Positions 18,951 through 26,477 of a DNA stretch of 64,000 nt are shown piece by piece. Both the position numbers and the translations under genes were made by a program. This DNA comes from [Mycobacterium] fortunisiensis (GTDB taxonomy: Bacteria > Actinomycetota > Actinomycetes > Mycobacteriales > Mycobacteriaceae). Numbering within the stretch: the first letter of the stretch is position 1; the number at the start of each line of letters is the position of its first letter. Location of the stretch: assembly GCF_019050325.1 (NCBI RefSeq), contig NZ_VOMB01000016.1:770844-834843 (forward strand), in the 5' to 3' direction. Under the pieces are notes generated by a model, which did no database searches, was not told where the DNA came from, and saw only the letters and a list, made by a program, of their open reading frames with translations.

Positions 18951-19661
18951 TCATAACCCGGCTACGCCGACGGTGACGAGTGCAGCGCCGGCGAGCGTGA
19001 GAATCAGTGCGACATCGCGGCGGGTACGGGCCAGGACCCAGGCCCGCATCGCTTCGAGTCGGGCCTGGGTCGCGGCCGGGGCCACCAGGAAACTGGCGAT
19101 GGGAATGGCGACCACGGTGTTGGCGACGGCGACGAACGTGATGAGCAGACCGAGCTGGTCCAGTGGCGCGGCGCCGGATGTGCCGATGAGGATCAGCAGG
19201 GCCAGATAATCGATGGAGGGCAAGGCAATTGCCAGTCCCATCGCGCCGGAGAACCATGGGGAGCTGCCCCGGACCAGGCCTTTGACCCGGGAAGCCACGA
19301 ACGTGAGGGTTCGCGATTGGCCCGGCGGTGGTGGCCCGCCGGTGGCCGTTATTGCGGCATCGGGTGTGCGGGCGAATCGGCCGAGCGGTAGCTTGCTCGC
19401 CAGAACGGCAGCGGCGAGGACCGCGAGGACGCCGAACACGACCTGAATTTTGGCGGTGCTGAACTCGGGTGCGCCCAGCACGCCCGGACGAACCACGAAC
19501 AGCACGATCAATCCCGCCGTGACGCTCATCAGGAAGCTGCCGCACAGAAACGCCAGCAGTTGCAGCACCGGCCTCGGCCGGCCCAGTGCCAGGGTGATCA
19601 GACCGAGCCGCATCGGCTCGAAGTTCACCGCGATGGCAAGGCCGAGCACGGTGATCCACAC
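18951..19661 (-). CDS. GAP (Sap-family) glycolipid-addressing membrane protein
   Basis: A 236-residue membrane protein with about six hydrophobic segments, resembling the GAP/Sap family whose founding member is needed for glycopeptidolipid export in M. smegmatis. The N-terminus WITVLGLAIAVNFEPMRLGL is the family signature; a charged cytoplasmic linker lies at mid-protein. The GTG at 19661 is preferred because it places that signature at the N-terminus and has AAGG upstream; an ATG at 19718 would add 19 polar residues. It overlaps the next minus-strand frame by an ATGA. The location between the PKS operon and MmpL suggests export of the locus lipid. Confidence 0.82.
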   Translation of the reverse strand: MWITVLGLAIAVNFEPMRLGLITLALGRPRPVLQLLAFLCGSFLMSVTAGLIVLFVVRPGVLGAPEFSTAKIQVVFGVLAVLAAAVLASKLPLGRFARTPDAAITATGGPPPPGQSRTLTFVASRVKGLVRGSSPWFSGAMGLAIALPSIDYLALLILIGTSGAAPLDQLGLLITFVAVANTVVAIPIASFLVAPAATQARLEAMRAWVLARTRRDVALILTLAGAALVTVGVAGL

Positions 19662-19767
19662 ATCACCGGACCTTACTCGAACCCCACTGGGGGGTGTCCG
19701 GCTCACAGACCGCGCCACCGAAGGCGCGGCAGGTACACGCGGACCGGTGACGATCTAACATGCCGAG

Positions 19768-21096
19768 GTGGACAACACCCTCACGTACATGGACCAGGGG
19801 TCATTCCTCGGGCTGCGGGCGCTCGGCCGGGCACCGATCATGCAGTTCACCTGGATCTACCCGGACGGGGTCGACATCGCCGGTTTGCGGCGATTCCACC
19901 GCAACCTCGGGCACGGGCTGCTGGGCCGCCGCATCGAGCGCTCACCGCTGCACTTTGGCAGGCATCGCTGGATTCGGTCCGAGGGTCCCGCCGACATCGC
20001 CGTCGCCGCAGCGGAGCGCCCCCGCGGCGAAGTCAGCGCGTGGGCTGACGAACGCATCGTCGTCCCGATCGATCCGGAACGGGGACCGGCCTGGCACCTG
20101 GGCGTCCTGCCGCTGACCGGAGGTGGCGACGCTGTCAGCCTGGTGGTGTCGCACTCCGTCGCCGATGCGCTGGGCCTGACCCTGGCGATCGCCGATGCCG
20201 CCGCGGGAATCCGCCGTGACCTGGGTTATCCCGAACCGGGGTCGACCCCCCGCAAGCGGGCCCTGTGGCGGGACTTGCGGCGCGCGGCCCGGGATCTCCC
20301 GGAGGCGGGCCGGGCGGTTCTCGCGACGGCCCGGGTGGCCCGCGCACAGAGCGAGGATCTGGCGGCCTCGGCCAAATCGGCCGCACCGGCGGTCAGGCTG
20401 GGCTCCCTCGACCCGATCATCCCGCCCACGGTCACCGCCTACGTCGATCTGGCCGACTGGGACAAGCGGGTGAACGACCTTGGTGGAACCAGCAATTCGC
20501 TGTTCGCCGGATACGCCGCCCGGTTGGGGATGCGGCTGGGCCGGGTCGATGCAGAGGGCCAGGCCATGCTGTCGTATCCGGTGAGCGACCGTACCGACGG
20601 GGATACCCGGGCCAACGCACTGAACACCGTGACTGCGATCGTGGATCCGGCGCCGGCCACCGCCGACCTGACCGAGATTCGGGCCGAACTCAAGCGGGTG
20701 CTCACCGAGTTGGGCAGTGCACCGGATGCCAACCTGGCGCCGTTGCCGTTGACTCCGTACGTGCCGAAGTTCCTGGTGCGTCGGCTGGAACGGATGGTCC
20801 TGAAAGTCGGCAGCCCGATCGGCTGTTCCAACCTCGGTGAGTTGCCCCCGGCGGCGAACCGACCGGACGGCACCGATGCCGATTTTCTGTCCTTCCGCAT
20901 GGTCGAGCCCGGCGTCACCCCTGGCGTGCTGGAAAGCCTTGGGGGACTGCTCTATTTGGCGTCGGGCCGGGCCGGCAAACGGATATTCCTCACGGTGGCC
21001 GCATGGACGGCGGGCGGCGCCAATACCCGCACTGAGTTGGCCGAGGCGGTGCGGCGCACGCTAGGCGACTTCGAGTTGCCGGCCCTCATCGACTGA
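19768..21096 (+). CDS. HxxxD acyltransferase-like protein, copy 3
   Basis: A 442-residue third member of the family found at 12522 and 13935. It shares YMDQGSFLGL, the tryptophan-tyrosine-proline block, SPLHFGRHRW and the GCSNLGELPP block. The candidate motif is His129-SVA-Asp133, but the following residue is Ala rather than Gly, so specificity or activity may differ. It is more diverged from the other two than they are from each other. It has its own promoter region, divergent from the GAP gene (106-base gap), and ends 20 bases from the convergent mmpL gene. GTG start at 19768. Probable acyl transfer in the same pathway. Confidence 0.78.
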   Translation: MDNTLTYMDQGSFLGLRALGRAPIMQFTWIYPDGVDIAGLRRFHRNLGHGLLGRRIERSPLHFGRHRWIRSEGPADIAVAAAERPRGEVSAWADERIVVPIDPERGPAWHLGVLPLTGGGDAVSLVVSHSVADALGLTLAIADAAAGIRRDLGYPEPGSTPRKRALWRDLRRAARDLPEAGRAVLATARVARAQSEDLAASAKSAAPAVRLGSLDPIIPPTVTAYVDLADWDKRVNDLGGTSNSLFAGYAARLGMRLGRVDAEGQAMLSYPVSDRTDGDTRANALNTVTAIVDPAPATADLTEIRAELKRVLTELGSAPDANLAPLPLTPYVPKFLVRRLERMVLKVGSPIGCSNLGELPPAANRPDGTDADFLSFRMVEPGVTPGVLESLGGLLYLASGRAGKRIFLTVAAWTAGGANTRTELAEAVRRTLGDFELPALID

Positions 21097-21116
21097 GGTT
21101 CGCGCTGGCCGGCGCG

Positions 21117-24100
21117 TCAATCTGCGGCAGTCGCCAACTCTTGGTCGGGTTCGGAATTCTCGACGGCCTTTTCGGGGCGTTTCGTCTCGGGCTGCCAGCG
21201 AGACGGCCACCAATTGAACCGGCCCACCAGGACGGCGATCGCCGGGACCGTCGTGGTGCGCACCAGGAAGGTGTCGAGCAGGATTCCCACCCCGATGATG
21301 AAACCGGCCTGCACCAGTGTGCTGATGCTGGCGAACAGCATGCCGAACATCGACGCGGTGAAGATCAGTCCCGCTGCGGTGATCACCCCGCCGGTGGCGC
21401 CGACGGTCCGAATCACCGCGGTGCGCAGGCCATGTGGTGATTCTTCGCGGATCCGCGAGATCAGTAGCAGGTTGTAGTCGGCACCGACCGCGACCAAGAT
21501 GATGAATGTCAGGCCCGGCACACTCCAGTGCAACTCCTGACCCAGGCCTACCTGGAAGAGCAACACCCCGATGCCGAGTGCCGACAGGTACGAAATCACC
21601 ACCGAGGCAATCAGATACAGCGGCGCCACCAGTGCCCGCAGCAGCACCACGAGAATCAGGAACACCACGGCCACCGTCACCAGGATGATAAATCTGATGT
21701 CCTCGTTGTAGTACTCGCGGGTGTCGCGAAGCGAGACCGAGTACCCGGTCATCGAAACCTTGGCGTCGGCGAGTGTGGTGTTGGGTTGTGCATGATGAGC
21801 GACATCCAGGATCGCGTCGATCTGATCCATCGCGTCGGTGCCGAACGGGTTGAGCTTGGTTTGGATCATGTACCGCACCGTGTGGCCGTCGGGTGAAAAG
21901 AACAGCGCCGCAGCTTTTTTGAAGTCATCAGTGGCCAGGAACTGGGGCGGTACGTAGAAGCCCGACATCGACGGTGTCCTGGCCTCGTTCTTCATCGCCA
22001 GCAGGAATGCCGACGCGTCGCCCAGGCCGCCGCCCATCTTCTTGGTTTCGTTGACCAGCAGGTTCACCCCCTCGGCCACCTGCCGGCTGGCATCGGCGAG
22101 CGTGTCGGCGTGCTGCTGCAGCGTCGCCATCTGCCGCCGCATGGCCGACGGATCGTCCATCCCGGCCGAACGTAGCGCTTTGGTGGCGGTGTCGAACGCC
22201 CCGCGGAGATTGTCGGTGGTTGCACCCAGAGTCTGGTTTCCCTCGGTGGCCTTCAATTGCCGGGCCAACTGGGCGATTCCGGCCAGGGTGCCATTGTCCC
22301 CGGCGTCCACCAGCCGTTGCAGCTGGCCGCGGGAGTCGCGGCAGGATGGGTCCGCATCGCAGATCGGGCTGGCATTCAGTGCGGTCAGGACCGGGCGGGC
22401 CCGCTGGACCGAGTCGGCCGCATCGTCGAGGGTCACGCCGATCGAGTCACCGAGCGACCGCATGGAGAGGACAAGTTTGGCGGCGCTGTCGAACTGGTTG
22501 AGCGCCTTCTCGCCGCCGAACTGTTTCTGCATCGAGGACAACGCGTCGATCAGGCCGCCGACGGTGACGGCCGCCTGCCCGAGTTGACCTCGGACCCCGC
22601 CGAGGACGTCGGCGATCTGGGTGGCGCCGCTGGCCAGCTTGTCCATATCGCCACCGCGCTCAGAGACCAGCGACGAGGCATCGTCGAGTTTGGAGCCGAC
22701 CTCGCCGGCTTGAAACGACAGCCTGGCCTGCTCCAGCGATTCTCCGGTGGGGCGGGTGATACCGCGCACCGCCTCGATGTTGGGAAGCTGACTGATTCGC
22801 TGGGCCATCTGCTCGAGGTCGGCGAGTTCCTTCGGCCCGCGCAGATCGTGCGGGGATTCGACCAGCAGGTACTGCGGCAGGCTGGAATTCACCGGAAAAT
22901 GCGCGGCGATCGCGTCGTACCCCTGGAGGCTTTCCACCGACCCGGGCAGTGCCTTGCGGTCGTCGTAGTTGTAGCTGGCCAGGCCCGCGCAGCTGGCGAG
23001 GATCACCAGCAGCACCAGGCTGATGACCAGGTTCCGCCGGGGGTTGCGCACGATCCGCACACCCGAGCGCCGCCACAGCGTGTTGGTGAGACTGCGACGC
23101 GGCGAGACCCACCCGCGGCGGCCGGCCAGGGTGAGCACGGCGGGCAGGAACGTCATGGCGGCCAGACAGCCGATGGCGATGGCGACCGCCAAGGCCACCC
23201 CGACCGACGAGAAGATGGTCAGCTTGGTGAAGACCATCCCCAGGAAGGTGACCGCCACAGTGGCCGCCGACGCGACGATCACCGGTCCGATCGAGTTCAA
23301 CGCGTTCTTGACGGAGTCTTCGGAGCTGTGCCCGAGTCTCAGGAAGTCGTGATATCGACTGATCAGGAACACCGCGTAGTCGGTTCCGGTGCCGGCCAGC
23401 ATCGCGGTGAGAAACACGATGGTCTGGCTCGAGATGGCAAGGCCGAGACTGCCCAGTCCGGCGACAACTCCTTGCGCGGTCGCCAGCGATACCCCGATGG
23501 TCAGCAGTGGCAAGACCATCGTGAGCGGGTTGCGGTAGATGATGATGAGAATCGTCAGGAGCATGCCCACGGTCGCGAGCTCGATGTGCACGCGGTCCTT
23601 CTCACCGACTTCGGCTATATCGGCCAGGGTGGCGGCCGGTCCGGTGACATGGGCGGTGATCCCGGAACCGTTGACGGCGTCCTTGACGATCCGGGAAACA
23701 TTCGCCGTCGCGGTATAGGACTGCGGGGAACCCAACTCACCGGTCAGGCTGACCGGTAACAGCCACGCCTTCCCGTCCTGACTGGTCATCACCTGACGCA
23801 GCGGGGGTGTGCTGACAAAATCCTGCATGGTCACGACGCTCGCGGTGTCGGCACGCAAGGTGTCGACGAGGCGGTGGTAGACCGCCTCGTCGGCGTCGTC
23901 CAACCCGTTGTCGTCGCTGAGGACGACCAGCAGCATGTTGTCCGACCCGGATTCGTGAAACGCCTCCGACATCTGCCGCGCGGCAACCGACCCGGGTGCA
24001 TCGGCCGGCAGCATCGCCGGCGGGGTCTTCTGGGAGAGTTCGGTCAGCGATGGGAACATCGAGGGCAACGCCGCGGCGAGGACGACCCAGAACCCGATCA

Positions 24101-24191
24101 CCAGCCAGGGCCACCGAACGACGACACCGCCCAGCCGATGGAACGCGCCGCTCTCGGAGTTGTCCGCGGAGCCGTGCAGGCTGCGCAACAA
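21117..24191 (-). CDS. MmpL-family RND lipid transporter
   Basis: A 1,024-residue RND transporter of the MmpL family, which export complex lipids such as sulfolipid, DAT, trehalose polyphleates and glycopeptidolipids. The N-terminus begins RLGGVVVRWPWLVIGFWVVL (first membrane span), followed by a large periplasmic domain. A membrane block contains GTGTDYAVFLISRYHDFLR with the proton-relay Asp-Tyr pair. A second, coiled-coil-rich periplasmic region (about 480-740) and a second block with VGADYNLLLISRIREE follow. Length and both DY motifs are normal, so it looks functional. There is no adjacent mmpS. It closes the lipid locus, convergent with acyltransferase copy 3. Confidence 0.95.
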   Translation of the reverse strand: MLRSLHGSADNSESGAFHRLGGVVVRWPWLVIGFWVVLAAALPSMFPSLTELSQKTPPAMLPADAPGSVAARQMSEAFHESGSDNMLLVVLSDDNGLDDADEAVYHRLVDTLRADTASVVTMQDFVSTPPLRQVMTSQDGKAWLLPVSLTGELGSPQSYTATANVSRIVKDAVNGSGITAHVTGPAATLADIAEVGEKDRVHIELATVGMLLTILIIIYRNPLTMVLPLLTIGVSLATAQGVVAGLGSLGLAISSQTIVFLTAMLAGTGTDYAVFLISRYHDFLRLGHSSEDSVKNALNSIGPVIVASAATVAVTFLGMVFTKLTIFSSVGVALAVAIAIGCLAAMTFLPAVLTLAGRRGWVSPRRSLTNTLWRRSGVRIVRNPRRNLVISLVLLVILASCAGLASYNYDDRKALPGSVESLQGYDAIAAHFPVNSSLPQYLLVESPHDLRGPKELADLEQMAQRISQLPNIEAVRGITRPTGESLEQARLSFQAGEVGSKLDDASSLVSERGGDMDKLASGATQIADVLGGVRGQLGQAAVTVGGLIDALSSMQKQFGGEKALNQFDSAAKLVLSMRSLGDSIGVTLDDAADSVQRARPVLTALNASPICDADPSCRDSRGQLQRLVDAGDNGTLAGIAQLARQLKATEGNQTLGATTDNLRGAFDTATKALRSAGMDDPSAMRRQMATLQQHADTLADASRQVAEGVNLLVNETKKMGGGLGDASAFLLAMKNEARTPSMSGFYVPPQFLATDDFKKAAALFFSPDGHTVRYMIQTKLNPFGTDAMDQIDAILDVAHHAQPNTTLADAKVSMTGYSVSLRDTREYYNEDIRFIILVTVAVVFLILVVLLRALVAPLYLIASVVISYLSALGIGVLLFQVGLGQELHWSVPGLTFIILVAVGADYNLLLISRIREESPHGLRTAVIRTVGATGGVITAAGLIFTASMFGMLFASISTLVQAGFIIGVGILLDTFLVRTTTVPAIAVLVGRFNWWPSRWQPETKRPEKAVENSEPDQELATAAD

Positions 24192-24368
24192 CTGTGCTGC
24201 CCTACTGATCCTGCATGTCCTTACCTATTCCGCAACCGAACACGCGGACAGCCGTTGTCTCGTGCCCGGCCCGAGGGGCCGATGGTGTCAGTGCGGCCAG
24301 TGTATGCGGTGCCGCGGCACGGGTGGGCAATCTCACCGTGCCTGCCCTCGGCGAGACGACCCCGCTGG

Positions 24369-25106
24369 TCAGTGTCGGCCCGCTCCGGTGAAGACCCGGG
24401 TCTTGATCCGCCAGGAATGCGCCGAGGCCAGGGCGAATATCGCACCGCAACCGCAGGCGAAAATCCATACTATGCGGCCGTTTTCGATGGGCTGCAGCGC
24501 CGGCACCAGCACCGTGACGGTCCGGATGCTGCACGCCACGAGCCCGCTCGCGGAGGCGAGTAGGTAGATGTTGGCGATCAGCCGGGACCGCGGGTCCCGG
24601 CGCAGCACCAACATGGCGCGGGCGCCGTAGGCCAACAGGTAGATCAAGGTGCCGCACAGGATGATCCAGTACACGCTCAGCCACAGGTCGGTGGGCACCT
24701 GGAAGAAGTCGGCCCGGTAGATCGTGGCGCCGTTTCCGTAGGAGAACGTCGCCAGCAGCAGCGGGATGCAGATGGTCGCGGGACGTTCCACGTGCTGCTT
24801 GAACGACCGCTGCATGGCGTTGTCGTCCTGCAGTCGCCCCATGGAGTGGTAGACCACGGCCGACGCCGCCACGATGTAGGCGTCGTGCCCGAGGTAGTCC
24901 TCGACGTTCCAGTTGCCGGTCAACCGGTGCAGGAACGGTCCCACGGTTTCCGAGGCCCACGGTGACATCAAGAACACGGCGACACCCTGCAGCGCGATGT
25001 TGAGGGTGGCCGCCACCTCCCATCGGCAGGACCAGGTGACCCTGCGGATCCACAGGCTCCACACGATGCAGCACAACGTGACGAGAATGAGTGTGGCAAC
25101 GGACAT
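24369..25106 (-). CDS. Predicted multi-pass membrane protein next to an HTH gene
   Basis: A 245-residue protein with about seven hydrophobic segments. It starts at ATG 25106 (MSVATLILVTLCCIVWSLW); upstream in-frame sequence is Pro/Arg-rich and unlike a gene start. A polar stretch around residues 105-125 carries DDNAMQRSF and CIPLL. The layout resembles membrane proteins found beside small HTH regulators in actinobacteria (MAB_1171c-like), but I cannot name the family with confidence. It lies 44 bases downstream of the HTH gene on the same strand, so a shared transcript is likely. The 177 bases between it and mmpL (24192-24368) hold no gene that I can see. Confidence 0.65.
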   Translation of the reverse strand: MSVATLILVTLCCIVWSLWIRRVTWSCRWEVAATLNIALQGVAVFLMSPWASETVGPFLHRLTGNWNVEDYLGHDAYIVAASAVVYHSMGRLQDDNAMQRSFKQHVERPATICIPLLLATFSYGNGATIYRADFFQVPTDLWLSVYWIILCGTLIYLLAYGARAMLVLRRDPRSRLIANIYLLASASGLVACSIRTVTVLVPALQPIENGRIVWIFACGCGAIFALASAHSWRIKTRVFTGAGRH

Positions 25107-25150
25107 TGGACTGCCTCGGGGTGATGCGGGTGAGAGAAGGACGCCGCCGC

Positions 25151-25600
25151 TTACAGCGGGGGAGCGTCGGATCGGGGGGTCAGCTGGGACAGTTTCCTGG
25201 TCTGGGTGCGGGTGGACGTCTCGGCGGCAGCCACCATCACCGGGGCTGATTCCATGTAGCGCCACACTTCCTGATGGCTCATCAGCCCGAACCGGATCTG
25301 CAGGTCGGGATAGCTCAGGTGGAAGCGGTCGGCGACCTGTCGCAACTCCTCGGCATTGGGGTAGTCGGCCTCTTTGATCCGCCGGTAGTAGGTGCTGCTC
25401 GACACGCCGAGGGCACTATAGATCGCCTTGGCGTCGACATCGCCATCGAGTAGGTAGTCGAGCAGGGCTTTCAGCTGCCTGCCGTTCTCGTCGGTTCGCG
25501 GCATCAGCACACCATAGACCTTTTCCCGGACTTGGTCAGCACCTACCGCGGTAAAACTAGCAATGGCATTATTGACAACGATGTCAGAGATTTGACGCAT
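25151..25600 (-). CDS. Helix-turn-helix protein, XRE-like
   Basis: A 149-residue protein starting at ATG 25600 (MRQISDIVVN); an in-frame TTG at 25609 is possible. Residues about 45-105 contain a helix-turn-helix signature: DAKAIYSALGVSSSTYYRRI, then EELRQVADRFHLSYPDLQIRFGL. This resembles regulators with one HTH and a short C-terminal tail. The tail (MVAAAETSTRTQTRKLSQ) is low complexity. It is divergent from the condensation-like gene with a 14-bp palindrome in the gap, so autoregulation and control of both directions is probable. Ligand unknown. Confidence 0.7.
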   Translation of the reverse strand: MRQISDIVVNNAIASFTAVGADQVREKVYGVLMPRTDENGRQLKALLDYLLDGDVDAKAIYSALGVSSSTYYRRIKEADYPNAEELRQVADRFHLSYPDLQIRFGLMSHQEVWRYMESAPVMVAAAETSTRTQTRKLSQLTPRSDAPPL

Positions 25601-25603
25601 CTC

Positions 25604-25617
25604 TCCCAATTTTGGGA
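25604..25617. promoter_or_regulatory. Palindrome in the divergent HTH / condensation-like gap
   Basis: TCCCAA (25604-25609) and TTGGGA (25612-25617) are perfect arms around a central TT. The palindrome sits directly in front of the HTH gene start. A second 8-bp palindrome, TAACGTTA, is at 25627-25634. Together they are the likely operator of the HTH protein. Confidence 0.55.
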
Positions 25618-25639
25618 CTCGGTGGTTAACGTTACAGAT

Positions 25640-26203
25640 ATGGCAGCTTCCGTCATCCCCGACGCATCGGGAACCGGTTCGTGGATCACCGACTACGGCA
25701 CCGCCGGCCCCCCGCTCGTTTCAGATCTGGAGTCCGTGTGGAGTTCGTTGGACGACGTGCTGACCGCGGAGTTATGCGGGGCTCGAGCTGTGTTGGGCTG
25801 TACGGCTGAGGATTTGTTACTGGCTGCCCTCGGCCGCGCGGTGGCCCGCACGATCGGTGACGGCCTGCTGACCGTCGACCTCAGACAGGGGCGCGAACGC
25901 AAGACTTGTCGCCGGATCGAGGTGCCGTGCGTGTCGCAGCGCGGCCTGTCGGGGGCTGAACTGCTCGCGGTCGCGTACCCGGGTCCCGGTGATGCCGACC
26001 GGACGGCCGACATCACGTTCAGTTTTGGCAAAGAACCGGAGACCGATGTGTGCGGTCCGCCGTTGGCGGTGCGGATCTCCCGAGAAGGCGACAGCGCCCT
26101 GAAATTGCAATGGCGGTTCGACACCCGTGTGTTCGACCACTGCACCGTGGAAGAGCTGACCGAGCAGTTCCCGTTGTCGCTGATCGAGATCACCTGCGGG
26201 TAG
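25640..26203 (+). CDS. Orphan condensation-domain-like C-terminal half
   Basis: A 187-residue protein starting at ATG 25640. From residue about 45 it resembles the C-terminal half of NRPS condensation domains: AEDLLLAALGRAVARTIGDG, then a TVDLRQGRE strand and WRFDTRVFDHCTVEELTEQF near the end. That last block is the usual end of stand-alone condensation domains. The N-terminal half, including the catalytic HHxxxDG, is absent and there is no room for it upstream. It may be a non-catalytic derivative, a regulator partner, or a relic. It is not adjacent to any NRPS. The ileS promoter begins ten bases past its stop. Confidence 0.6.
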   Translation: MAASVIPDASGTGSWITDYGTAGPPLVSDLESVWSSLDDVLTAELCGARAVLGCTAEDLLLAALGRAVARTIGDGLLTVDLRQGRERKTCRRIEVPCVSQRGLSGAELLAVAYPGPGDADRTADITFSFGKEPETDVCGPPLAVRISREGDSALKLQWRFDTRVFDHCTVEELTEQFPLSLIEITCG

Positions 26204-26213
26204 GTGCGCCTCC

Positions 26214-26240
26214 TTGTCGATTTGCGGTGCTCATTAGACT
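26214..26240 (+). promoter_or_regulatory. Putative ileS promoter
   Basis: TTGTCG at 26214-26219 and TAGACT at 26235-26240, separated by 15 bases, form a plausible SigA-type promoter. Transcription would start near 26247, just ahead of T-box stem I. Confidence 0.5.
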
Positions 26241-26475
26241 TGGCTGCAGCAGCGCTGATCCGGCCATCACCGGGGAGCTTTCGGAAGAACGGCTGAACCG
26301 CCAAGTAGAACCGAACGGGTGGGCCCGTGATCGCCCGACAGTTGAGCGGCACCCGGAGTCCGGGTGCAAGCGGGGTGGTACCGCGGCGCTCGCGCACCGG
26401 CGCGTCGTCGTCCCCGTGTCCACACTGTGGCTTCCGAGACCGGCGGCCACGACCGTTGGCACAGGAGACGTAACG
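26241..26475 (+). promoter_or_regulatory. T-box riboswitch, ileS, actinobacterial translational type
   Basis: The leader senses tRNA-Ile charging and controls access to the ribosome-binding site. The specifier codon ATC (Ile) is at 26266-26268 inside the CCGGCC/CCGG specifier loop. The T-box core GGTGGTACCGCGG is at 26374-26386, and its TGGT (26376-26379) pairs with an ACCA tRNA end. An AAGTAGAACC segment (about 26303-26312) lies where the S-turn is expected. No terminator follows; instead a sequestrator region runs to the AGGAGA ribosome-binding site at 26462-26467. This matches what is known of the class II ileS T-box of M. tuberculosis. Confidence 0.95.
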
Positions 26476-26477
26476 CC

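Noticed and set aside
3840..26203. Mobile element or genomic island with integrase and att sites
   Set aside because: No transposase, integrase, tRNA or flanking direct repeat is seen; the locus position is shared with other mycobacteria.
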